Shown here piece after piece: positions 29,194 through 39,688 of a stretch of DNA of 64,000 nt. This DNA comes from Gemmatimonadota bacterium (GTDB taxonomy: Bacteria; Gemmatimonadota; Gemmatimonadetes; Gemmatimonadales; GWC2-71-9). Under the pieces are notes generated by a model. That model had not been told where the DNA came from. It ran no database searches and saw only the letters and a program-made list of their open reading frames with translations. Every line of letters starts with the position of its first letter. The first letter of the stretch is position 1. Location of the stretch: contig QHUK01000005.1 of the NCBI GenBank assembly GCA_003222085.1, positions 1 to 64,000 on the forward strand, written 5' to 3'. The position numbers and the translations under genes are program-made.

Positions 29194-29218
29194 CCGGGGG
29201 CGTCGCGGTCGCGCCGTG

Positions 29219-29250
29219 GTGTAGGGGCGCAACATGCTGCGCCCCTACAC
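29219..29250. repeat. Perfect 13-bp-stem palindrome
   Basis: GTGTAGGGGCGCA-ACATGC-TGCGCCCCTACAC. Confidence 0.9.
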
Positions 29251-29277
29251 GCGTTGTCGGGGTATACCCCAGGCACC

Positions 29278-30003
29278 GTGAACGCACTCTCCCCAGACCG
29301 GCCGCCGCTCCCCGAGCTCCGCTTGCCGCTTGGCCGGCGTCGGCTGGGACCCGGGGCCGCAGTGGCGGTGCTCGCCCACGCGGTGGTCGTCGGCGGGCTC
29401 GTCGTCGGCGGGCGTGAGATCCTCGGGCCACCGCGAGGCGGGTGGCGAGCCTCTCGGGACGCGACGGTGAACTTCTTCGCCATCCCGGCGGGGGCGCCCG
29501 CCGCCGTCGACATGGCACTGCCGCCGCGCCTCACCCTCTCAGATCTGTCCGCGTTGCGGCGCATCCACGTCGAGCTGCCGCCACTCGAGCTCCCGGCAGC
29601 AACCCTCCCGACGCCGATGGCCGCGCTCGCGGGCGGGGGGGGGAACACCGGTGGGGGCGGCGGCGGGCGGGGAGCGGGTCCAGGGGGGGCGGTCGGCGTC
29701 GGCGCAGGGTCTGGAACGGGCGACGAAGCGAGTTACATTTTCCCCGCCTCGCCGCGGACGGCGATTCTGCCGCCGCTGACCAGAGTGCCCGGCTCGGTGG
29801 CCGGCCGCACGTACCACGTGAAGTTCTGGGTCTCAATCGAGGGCCGCGTCACTCGGGTGGACGTGGACCCGCCGATCGCCGATGCGGCGTACGGCCGGGA
29901 GTTCCAGCAGCGCATGATGGCGTACCAGTTCTACCCAGCCCATACTCGGGCCGGGCGGAACGTGACCTGTGTCGTAACGGTCCCCCTGCGAATCGGTAAC
30001 TAG
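29278..30003 (+). CDS. TonB-like protein (third in cluster)
   Basis: Cytoplasmic N-terminus, single TM, Gly-rich linker, C-terminal GRTYHVKFWVSIEGRVTRVDVDPPIADAAYGREFQQRMMAYQFYPA. Confidence 0.65.
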   Translation: MNALSPDRPPLPELRLPLGRRRLGPGAAVAVLAHAVVVGGLVVGGREILGPPRGGWRASRDATVNFFAIPAGAPAAVDMALPPRLTLSDLSALRRIHVELPPLELPAATLPTPMAALAGGGGNTGGGGGGRGAGPGGAVGVGAGSGTGDEASYIFPASPRTAILPPLTRVPGSVAGRTYHVKFWVSIEGRVTRVDVDPPIADAAYGREFQQRMMAYQFYPAHTRAGRNVTCVVTVPLRIGN

Positions 30004-30042
30004 CCCGCCTCGATGGCGGGCTCCAAGGAGCCACAACTCACT

Positions 30043-32175
30043 ATGCTGATTGCTCTCGTCCTGGGGCTCTCCGTCCTTGCCCTGGCCGTCGCCTGGGGTC
30101 TGCGCGGCTTCGTGCTGCGGCAGGACAACGGCACCCCCGAAATGCGGAAGATCTCCGACGCGATCCAGGAAGGCGCCCAAGCGTTCCTGCGGCGCCAGTA
30201 CCGCACCATCGGTCTCCTGAGCATCGCGCTCGGCGTGCTCATCTACCTGCTGTACGCGTTCTTCCGCAAGCCGCATCCCGGCGAGCCCGCGGCGGCCACG
30301 CTCGCGCTCACGACGACCCTCTCCTTCCTGTTCGGCGCGCTCTGCTCCGGCGTGGCCGGTCTCGTGGGGATGTACGTCGCCGTGCGCTCCAACATCCGGA
30401 CCGCCAGCGCGGCGCGCTCCAGCCTCAACAAGGCGCTGCAGATCGCGCTGCGGGGCGGTGCGGTGAGCGGGCTGTTCGTGGTGGCGATGAGCCTGTTCGG
30501 CGTGGGCCTGCTCTACAGCGTGCTCGACGCCCTGCACTTCGAGCCGACCAAGATCCCCCTCATGATCGTGGGCTACGGCTTCGGGGCGTCGTTCGTGGCG
30601 CTGTTCGCGCAGCTGGGCGGCGGCATCTACACCAAGGCCGCCGACGTCGGCGCCGATCTCGTCGGGAAGGTGGAGGCGGGGATCCCCGAAGACGATCCGC
30701 GCAACCCGGCGGTCATCGCGGACCTGGTGGGCGACAACGTGGGCGACTGCGCGGGTCGCGGGGCCGACCTGTTCGAGTCCACCGCGGCCGAGAATATCGG
30801 CGCGATGATTCTCGGCTCGGGACTCGCGTTGGCGAACCCCGGCGTCTTCAGCCCGGCGCAGGTCGTTGGTCTCATGCTGTTTCCGCTGGTGGCGCGGGCG
30901 TTCGGGCTCGTCGCATCCATCATCGGCGTCCTTGTCGTGAAGGCCCGTGAAGACGAGGATCCGATGCACGCGCTCAATCGCGGCTACATGTGGACCGCCG
31001 TGCTCGCCGCCTTGGGGTTCGTGGGAGGGACGTACTGGCTGCTCAATCCCGCGGGACACCCGGTCGCGTGGTGGCACTTCGCGCTGTGCGGCGTGATCGG
31101 GATCGCGACTTCGATCGCGTTCGTCTATATCACGCAGTACTACACCGAGTACCGCTACCGCCCCGTCAAATCGATCGCCGCCGCCTCGGTCACGGGCCCG
31201 GCGACGAACATCATCGCGGGGTTCGCCGTGGCGCTCGAGTGCACCGCGCTGCCCACCTTCACGATCTCGGCCGCGATCATCGCCTCCTACCGGCTCGGTG
31301 CCTCGAGCGGGCTGGCGCATGCGGGGCTGTTCGGCACCGCTGTGGCGACGATGGGTATGCTCGGCACGGCCGCCTACATCCTCGCCATGGACACCTTCGG
31401 CCCCATCACCGACAACGCCGGCGGCATCATCGAGATGTCGCACCAGCCCGAGGCGATTCGCAAGCGCACCGATCGGCTCGACGCGGTCGGCAACACGACC
31501 AAGGCGCTCACCAAGGGCTATGCCATCGGCTCGGCGGCGCTGGCGGCGTTCCTGCTCTTCTCGGCGTACCTGGACGAGGTGGCCTTGCTCGGCTCCCCGC
31601 TCCAGGCCGTCGACATCTCGAAGCCCGAGGTGTTCGTGGGCGGCCTGCTGGGCGCGATGCTGGTGTTCTGGTTCTCGGCGCTCGCGATCGGCGCGGTGAC
31701 GAAGGCGGCGGTGAGCGTCATCAAGGAGGTGCGGCGCCAGTTCCAGGCGGACCCCGGGATCCTCAAGGGCACGTCGCGTCCCGATTACGGCACCGCCGTG
31801 GACATCGTGACCATCGGTGCCCTCAAGGCGATGGTGGCGCCCGGCCTGCTCGCGGTGGCGATGCCGATCGCGGTCGGGCTGTTTTTCAAGCTGTTCCATC
31901 TCGGGGCCGAGACGGTGGCCGCGTTCCTCATGGTCGGGACGATCGGCGGCATCCTGATGGCGACGCTGCTCAACAACGGCGGCGGCGCGTGGGACAACGC
32001 CAAGAAGTACATCGAGACGGGTGAGTACGGCGGCAAGGGCAGCCCGGCGCACAAGGCCGGGGTCGTGGGGGACACCGTCGGCGATCCCTTCAAAGACACG
32101 GCGGGGCCGTCGTTGCACGTGCTGATCAAGCTCTTGAGCACGGTCACGCTGGTGCTGGCGCCGCTGTTTGTCTAG
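30043..32175 (+). CDS. hppA: Membrane-bound proton-translocating pyrophosphatase
   Basis: GGGIYTKAADVGADLVGKVEAGIPEDDPRNPAVIADLVGDNVGDCAGRGADLFES; GNTTKALTKGYAIGSAAL; VVGDTVGDPFKDTAGPSLHVLIKL. Confidence 0.97.
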   Translation: MLIALVLGLSVLALAVAWGLRGFVLRQDNGTPEMRKISDAIQEGAQAFLRRQYRTIGLLSIALGVLIYLLYAFFRKPHPGEPAAATLALTTTLSFLFGALCSGVAGLVGMYVAVRSNIRTASAARSSLNKALQIALRGGAVSGLFVVAMSLFGVGLLYSVLDALHFEPTKIPLMIVGYGFGASFVALFAQLGGGIYTKAADVGADLVGKVEAGIPEDDPRNPAVIADLVGDNVGDCAGRGADLFESTAAENIGAMILGSGLALANPGVFSPAQVVGLMLFPLVARAFGLVASIIGVLVVKAREDEDPMHALNRGYMWTAVLAALGFVGGTYWLLNPAGHPVAWWHFALCGVIGIATSIAFVYITQYYTEYRYRPVKSIAAASVTGPATNIIAGFAVALECTALPTFTISAAIIASYRLGASSGLAHAGLFGTAVATMGMLGTAAYILAMDTFGPITDNAGGIIEMSHQPEAIRKRTDRLDAVGNTTKALTKGYAIGSAALAAFLLFSAYLDEVALLGSPLQAVDISKPEVFVGGLLGAMLVFWFSALAIGAVTKAAVSVIKEVRRQFQADPGILKGTSRPDYGTAVDIVTIGALKAMVAPGLLAVAMPIAVGLFFKLFHLGAETVAAFLMVGTIGGILMATLLNNGGGAWDNAKKYIETGEYGGKGSPAHKAGVVGDTVGDPFKDTAGPSLHVLIKLLSTVTLVLAPLFV

Positions 32176-33676
32176 CTCGCGGCAGCTCTTCCGCCGCAAG
32201 CCGATTGCCGAGCTGCTCGTCGAGGGCGAGAGTCCGTACGCCCTCAAACGGGCCTTGGGCGCCGGCGATCTCATCATGCTCGGCATCGGCGCCGTGATCG
32301 GCGCCGGGATCTTCGGAGCCATCGGGACAGCGGCCGCAGGGCAGTACGACGCCGCCGGGCATCTCGTCCGTAGCGGCGCCGGGCCCGCGCTCGTCTTGTC
32401 GTTCCTGCTGCTCGGTGTATGCTGCGCGCTCGCCGGTCTGTGCTACGCCGAGCTGGCCGCCATGATCCCGCAGGCGGGGAGCGCCTACGCCTACTCGTAT
32501 GCGACCCTGGGAGAGCTGGTCGCGTGGATCATCGGGTGGGACCTGATCCTCGAGTACGCCGTCGGCAACGTCGCCGTGGCGATCTCCTGGGCGGACTATT
32601 TCACGTCGCTGCTCCGGAGCTTCGACACTCAGCTTCCGGTATGGCTCACGACGGGATACCGAACGGCGCTCCTCTCCCCCGACCCCGCCGTGCATGGTCT
32701 GCTCCAAACCGCGCCCCACGTCGCCGGCATCCCGATCCTGATCAACGTGCCCGCCTTCCTGATCGTCGCGGCCATTACCTGGCTGCTGCTGCTCGGTGTG
32801 CGGGAGAGCGCCACGGTAAACAACGTCATGGTGACGATCAAGCTCCTGGTGCTCGGTCTGTTCATCATCGCCGGTATCAGCCACCTCAACCCGGCGCACT
32901 ATCATCCGTTCGCTCCGAACGGCTTCCGCGGCATCCATCAGGGGGCGGCGATCGTCTTCTTCGCCTACATCGGATTCGACGCGATCTCGACCGCCGCAGA
33001 AGAGACGAAAAACCCGCAGCGCAGCTTGCCGATCGGGATTCTGGGCGGGCTCGCCATCTGCACGGTCATCTACATGATCGTGGGCGCCGTTCTCACGGGG
33101 ATGGTGCCGTACACCGAGCTCGGCGTCGCGGACCCGCTCGCCAAGGCGCTCAACAGCGCGGGGTTCACGACGGTGGGGTGGATCGTCGCGTTGGGCGCGA
33201 TCGTCTCCATGTCGGCGGTGCTGCTCGTGTTCCAGTATGGGCAGCCACGCATCTTCTTCGCGATGGGACGCGACGGCTTGCTGCCGCCGTGGGCGGCCAA
33301 GGTGCATGTCAGGACCCGCGTGCCCTACATCACGACGCTGATCACCGGCGTCTTTGTGGGACTGTGGTCGCTCATCGGAGACGCGGGTGAGACCTACAAC
33401 CTCACCAACATCGGCACGCTGTTCGCGTTCGTGCTCGTGTGCGTGGGCGTGCTGGTGCTGCGCCACACCGACCGCGACCGCCCCCGGCCGTTCCGGGTGC
33501 CGTTCGTATGGCTCGTTTCGCTCACGGGCGCCGCGCTCTGCCTGTTCGTCATGGTCGGCCTGCCGCTCGAGACGTGGGTGCGTTTCGCGGGTTGGCTCTC
33601 CATTGGTCTGATCCTCTACCTGTTCTACGGCTACCGCCACAGCCGGCTGCACCGGGCGGGCCCTCAGGCGCAGTGA
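32168..33676 (+). CDS. APC-family amino acid permease (CAT/YfnA-type)
   Basis: LGAGDLIMLGIGAVIGAGIFG...AGSAYAYSYATLGELVAWIIGWDLILEY...FFAYIGFDAISTAAEETKNPQRSLPIGI; TTG start. Confidence 0.93.
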   Translation: MSSSRQLFRRKPIAELLVEGESPYALKRALGAGDLIMLGIGAVIGAGIFGAIGTAAAGQYDAAGHLVRSGAGPALVLSFLLLGVCCALAGLCYAELAAMIPQAGSAYAYSYATLGELVAWIIGWDLILEYAVGNVAVAISWADYFTSLLRSFDTQLPVWLTTGYRTALLSPDPAVHGLLQTAPHVAGIPILINVPAFLIVAAITWLLLLGVRESATVNNVMVTIKLLVLGLFIIAGISHLNPAHYHPFAPNGFRGIHQGAAIVFFAYIGFDAISTAAEETKNPQRSLPIGILGGLAICTVIYMIVGAVLTGMVPYTELGVADPLAKALNSAGFTTVGWIVALGAIVSMSAVLLVFQYGQPRIFFAMGRDGLLPPWAAKVHVRTRVPYITTLITGVFVGLWSLIGDAGETYNLTNIGTLFAFVLVCVGVLVLRHTDRDRPRPFRVPFVWLVSLTGAALCLFVMVGLPLETWVRFAGWLSIGLILYLFYGYRHSRLHRAGPQAQ

Positions 33677-35004
33677 AGCTTCACACCAAGATCATCATCG
33701 GGCTGCTGTCCGGCGCCGGCGTTGGCATCGTCGCCAATGCGTTCGCGACCGGGGCGGCCTGGGTCGCGTGGATCGGCATCCCCGCCGACCGAGCCGCTGA
33801 GAAGGTGCAATGGGTGGGCAACAACGTCGCCGGTCCGGTGGGCCAGATCTTCCTGCGGATGCTCCTGATGACGATCGTGCCCCTCGTGTTCGCTTCGCTG
33901 ACGCTCGGCGTCGCCGGCCTCGGCGACATCCGCAAGATCGGCCGTGTTGGTGGGCGGACGATCGCCTATTTCTTGGTATCGACTGCCATATCGGCGACGA
34001 TCGGCCTCATCCTCGTCAACCTGGTCCGGCCTGGGGTCGGACTCGATCCCGCCCTCGTCAAGGAGCTGCTGGCGACGTACCGCGCCCAAGCCCAAGGGCT
34101 ACAGGCGGGCGGGGGAGGCCAGTTCGGCGTCGACATGTTTGTGAACATCGTGCCCAGCAATCCGATCAAGGCTGCGGCGTCGCTGGACATGCTCGGCATC
34201 ATTTTCTTTTCCCTCGTGTTCGGCGCCTCGCTCACGATGCTGCCCGAAGAGAAGACCAAGCCGATGGTGCGTGTGCTCGACGCCCTGGGCGAGGCGATCG
34301 TCAAGATCATCGACTTCGCTATGCGGCTCGCCCCGTACGGCGTGTTCGGGCTCATCTTCGTCGTCACGTCCCGCTTTGGCTTCGCGCTGCTGCAAAAACT
34401 GGGGTTGTACGTGGCCGTCGTCCTCGTGGGGCTCCTCCTGCATGGCGCCATCTCGATATCCGCGCTAGTCCGCGTATTTGGCGGTCTTTCGCCGCGCGTG
34501 TTCTACAAGCGGATCCGGGCCAGCATCGTCACGGCGTTCTCCACCAGCTCGAGCAACGCTACGCTGCCGACCAACATCGCCGTCGCGGAAGAGGAGCTGA
34601 AGATCCCGGCCAAGATCGCCGGCTTTGTGCTCCCTCTCGGGTCGACGATGTGCATGAACGGCACCGCGCTGTTCGAGGGCGTCACCGTGCTCTTCCTCGC
34701 GCAGGTCTTTGGCGTCCCCCTCACGTTATCCCAGCAGGTCGTCGTCATGTTCCTCAGCGTGATCACGGCCGTTGGCGCCGCCGGCGTCCCCGGTGGATCG
34801 CTGCCGTTGTTGATGGGGGTGCTGGCCGCTGTGAAGGTGGAGCCACTGACGATTGCGATGATCATCGGTGTGGACCGAATCCTGGACATGGCTCGGACCA
34901 CGATCAACGTCGTGGGAGACATGAGCGCCGCGGTGTACGTGGCCCGAACGGAAAGCGAGTGGGACCCGCGCACCGTGAGCGCGGACCCTAAGCTAGCCGC
35001 CTAA
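33673..35004 (+). CDS. Dicarboxylate/amino acid:cation symporter (DAACS/GltP-DctA family)
   Basis: FSTSSSNATLPTNI...PLGSTMCMNGTALFEGVTVLFLAQVFG...GVDRILDMARTTINVVGD. Confidence 0.95.
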   Translation: MKLHTKIIIGLLSGAGVGIVANAFATGAAWVAWIGIPADRAAEKVQWVGNNVAGPVGQIFLRMLLMTIVPLVFASLTLGVAGLGDIRKIGRVGGRTIAYFLVSTAISATIGLILVNLVRPGVGLDPALVKELLATYRAQAQGLQAGGGGQFGVDMFVNIVPSNPIKAAASLDMLGIIFFSLVFGASLTMLPEEKTKPMVRVLDALGEAIVKIIDFAMRLAPYGVFGLIFVVTSRFGFALLQKLGLYVAVVLVGLLLHGAISISALVRVFGGLSPRVFYKRIRASIVTAFSTSSSNATLPTNIAVAEEELKIPAKIAGFVLPLGSTMCMNGTALFEGVTVLFLAQVFGVPLTLSQQVVVMFLSVITAVGAAGVPGGSLPLLMGVLAAVKVEPLTIAMIIGVDRILDMARTTINVVGDMSAAVYVARTESEWDPRTVSADPKLAA

Positions 35005-35934
35005 TTCCGCCGCGAGTCGCAGCGCCCCCAGCGCCGAATCGATCCGGTCGGGCACGAGCCGCGCCCGCTTGAGCGCGGTGCCGAGCCGCTCGCGGAACGC
35101 GGCCGTGAGCGGCGACTGCGGCAGCAGCAGGCCTCCCGCGAGGGCGACCGGCACCGGTTCGGTTCCCGGAAAGTGCCGCGCCAACGCGGCGGCGAGGTCC
35201 ACGAGCTCCCGCGCCGCGTCGTCCACTGCCTGACGCGCCACGCCTTCGCCTTCGCGCGCGGCATTGAGCACGTGCGGCGCGAGCGCCGCCATCTGCGTCG
35301 GCGTCGCGGTTGCGGTCCACCGCACCAGGTCATCGAAGTGCTGGAGGCCGAGCGCTCTCAGCAGCCGTGCCAGCAGGGTGGACCCCTCGCCGCGTCCGTC
35401 CTGCGCCCGGGCCGCGACGTCGAGCGCCCGGCGACCGAGCCAATAGCCGCCGCCTTCGTCGCCCAGCTGCCAACCGTACCCGCCGGCCCGGTGCACCGCG
35501 CCGGCCGGGTCGCGCGCGTAGGCGATCGAGCCGGTCCCGGCGTTGACGAGGATGCCGGGACCGGTGCCGAAGGCCGTGGCGAGGGCGACCTCGCCGTCCG
35601 CGAGCACGCGCACCTCCCGTGCCACACCGGCCTCGAGCAACGCCGCCTCGAGCTCCCGCTGCTCCTGGGCGCGCCCCGCGCCGGCGGCGCCCACCACCGC
35701 CCGCTCGACGGGCAGGTGCAGTCCGGCCGCCGCGGCGGCGCGCCGCGCGGTTTCGGCCAGGACGGCCGCGGATTTGGCCGCGCCGCTGGGGCGCATGGCG
35801 GCGCCGGGACCGTCCGCGCGGCCGAGCACGTCGCTCCGCGTGCCGACGACGACCGTCGAATGAGAGCCACCGGCGTCCGCTCCGAGAAAGACGGCGGTGG
35901 GGCGGTCGGGCGGACGGACCGGCGGTGCCGTCAT
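34993..35934 (-). CDS. BadF/BadG/BcrA/BcrD ATPase-family sugar kinase (GlcNAc/MurNAc kinase-like)
   Basis: FLGADAGGSHSTVVVGT; ILVNAGTGSIAYARD; GWQLGDEGGGYWLGRRAL. Confidence 0.88.
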   Translation of the reverse strand: MTAPPVRPPDRPTAVFLGADAGGSHSTVVVGTRSDVLGRADGPGAAMRPSGAAKSAAVLAETARRAAAAAGLHLPVERAVVGAAGAGRAQEQRELEAALLEAGVAREVRVLADGEVALATAFGTGPGILVNAGTGSIAYARDPAGAVHRAGGYGWQLGDEGGGYWLGRRALDVAARAQDGRGEGSTLLARLLRALGLQHFDDLVRWTATATPTQMAALAPHVLNAAREGEGVARQAVDDAARELVDLAAALARHFPGTEPVPVALAGGLLLPQSPLTAAFRERLGTALKRARLVPDRIDSALGALRLAAELGG

Positions 35935-37394
35935 GTTGCGAGCGCGTTCTGTTCGCCGGTCCGCCCGCCCGCCCGTCCGACCAGTGAGGACAGCATCCCC
36001 ACCAGCACCGTCACCGCCGTCCCCAGCGGCACGTACCACGGCCAGGCGAGACCCGGCAGCAAGCGTCCCGGCACTCCCAGCACGATGGGCGTCATGGTGA
36101 GGACGCTCACGATGATCGCCACGATCACGTCGCGCTCGCGGGCGCGCGGCCACAGCCCGCCCAGCAGATACGTCCCCAGCAGGCCGCCGTACGTAATCGA
36201 CGCGATGCTGAGTGCCAGCTGTACGACGGGTGTGTGTTGGTTTCGGAATGCCATCGCACCTGCCACCAGCACCGCCGTCCACGCCAGCGTGAGCCAGCGG
36301 CCCACCCACAAGAGGTGGGTCGGGTCGTGGCGCCCGGTGAGCGGCGCGTAGAAGTCCTGGGTTGAGGCGGAGGCGAGCGAATTGACGGCGGAGGCGTGAC
36401 TGCTCATGGCGGCAGCGAGGATGCCGGCAATGACGAGCCCGGCGAGCCCGGCCGGGAGCCGGTTGATCGCGAACGTGGGATAGATCGCGTCACCCCGCAT
36501 CGCGGGCCCCAGATCTGCGCCCGCGAGCCACAAGCTCGTCCCCACGAGCAGGAAGAGCGCGAACTGAACGATGATGAACACCCCGGAACCGATGAGGGCC
36601 CGCTGCGCGTCCCGCAGGCCCCGGGCGGCGAGGAGTCGCTGCACGATGATGTGATCGGTGCCGTGGGAGGCGCCGGCGAGCAGCGCGCCGCCCACGACCC
36701 CGCCCCAGAACGTGTAGAGAGCCTTGAACGATGGCGTGAAGTCGAGCGTGACGAGTTTCCCGGCGTCCCAGGCCCGCGCGAACGCACCCACGCCCCCCGC
36801 GAGATGCGTCGCGACGATGAGCGTCGCGACTCCACCCAGGAGATACACGCCGAGCTGGATCACGTCTACCCACACGACGGCGCGCAAGCCGCCGACCCAG
36901 GTGTAGATCACCGTGACGATGCCGATCGCGAGAATGCCGGCAGCGAGGCTCCACTGCGTGATGATGGCGAGTGGGATGGCCGTGGCGAAGATCCGGACGC
37001 AGTCGGCGAGGGCGCGCGTCAGCAGAAATACGCCAGACGCGGTGCGCCGGGCGCCCCTCCCGAACCGCCGCTCCAGTCGCTGATACGCGGTGTCCTGGGT
37101 CCCCTCGAAATAGCCGGGGAGCAGGAACGCGGCGACGCCGATCCGCCCGATGAGGTACCCGAAGGCCAGCTGCAGGAAGGTGAGGTCGCCGCGGGTGGCG
37201 AGGCCGGGGACCGAGATGATCGTGAGCGCCGACGTTTCGGTCGCCACGATCGAAAGCATGATGGCCCACCAGGGGAGGCCGCGGTGGCCGAGGAAGTAGT
37301 CGCTCGCGTCGCGCTGGCGGCCCGACAGCACGAGGCCGAACACGATCACGGCGACGCAGTACGCCGCGATGACGGCGATGTCGAGGGATCTCAC
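35931..37394 (-). CDS. Sodium:solute symporter (SSS family)
   Basis: DYFLGHRGLPWWAIMLSIVATETSALTIISVPGLA; SSHASAVNSLASASTQDFYAPL. Confidence 0.92.
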   Translation of the reverse strand: MRSLDIAVIAAYCVAVIVFGLVLSGRQRDASDYFLGHRGLPWWAIMLSIVATETSALTIISVPGLATRGDLTFLQLAFGYLIGRIGVAAFLLPGYFEGTQDTAYQRLERRFGRGARRTASGVFLLTRALADCVRIFATAIPLAIITQWSLAAGILAIGIVTVIYTWVGGLRAVVWVDVIQLGVYLLGGVATLIVATHLAGGVGAFARAWDAGKLVTLDFTPSFKALYTFWGGVVGGALLAGASHGTDHIIVQRLLAARGLRDAQRALIGSGVFIIVQFALFLLVGTSLWLAGADLGPAMRGDAIYPTFAINRLPAGLAGLVIAGILAAAMSSHASAVNSLASASTQDFYAPLTGRHDPTHLLWVGRWLTLAWTAVLVAGAMAFRNQHTPVVQLALSIASITYGGLLGTYLLGGLWPRARERDVIVAIIVSVLTMTPIVLGVPGRLLPGLAWPWYVPLGTAVTVLVGMLSSLVGRAGGRTGEQNALAT

Positions 37395-37464
37395 CAGGAC
37401 CGGTCAACAAAAAGCCCGCGACGCGCGCGGGCTTGGAATGCCGACCAGAAGGGGGCCAACGGCC

Positions 37465-37824
37465 TCACACCGTGAACGATGATCCGCAGCCGCAACCGCC
37501 CGTGGCATTGGGGTTCTCGAAGGTGAACCCCGACTCCTGGAAGTTGCTCTTGTAGTTCAGGGTGACACCGTTCAAGTACTGGGCGCTGAAGGCGTCCACG
37601 AAGCACCGCACGCCGCCCGTCTCAATGACGAGATCGTCCTCGGCCGGTTTGTCTTCGATGTTCAAGCTGTACTTGAATCCCGAGCACCCACCCGGCAACA
37701 CCGCGATGCGGAGCCCGGCGGTCTCGGGCGAGACCCGCTCTTCCGCCATGAACTTCCTCACCTCGACCGCCGCCTGCTCGGTCACCGTGAGGGTAATGGG
37801 ACTCGTGTGTTGCGTCGTGGCCAT
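37465..37824 (-). CDS. HesB/IscA/ErpA-type iron-sulfur assembly protein
   Basis: LRIAVLPGGCSGFKYSLNIEDKP...NPNATGGCGCGSSFTV. Confidence 0.95.
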   Translation of the reverse strand: MATTQHTSPITLTVTEQAAVEVRKFMAEERVSPETAGLRIAVLPGGCSGFKYSLNIEDKPAEDDLVIETGGVRCFVDAFSAQYLNGVTLNYKSNFQESGFTFENPNATGGCGCGSSFTV

Positions 37825-37901
37825 TGCGATCCTCCAGTCACATGCGAACTTAGACAGTTCCTTTAGGCAAGTCAACTCTCTGCCGCGAGGCTGCCGCCAC
37901 T

Positions 37902-39680
<1,779 letters not shown>

Positions 39681-39688
39681 CGAGGCCG

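Noticed and set aside
29833-32322. 829-aa minus-strand ORF opposite the H+-PPase
   Set aside because: Shadow ORF of hppA; His/Arg-rich and without domain-like sequence
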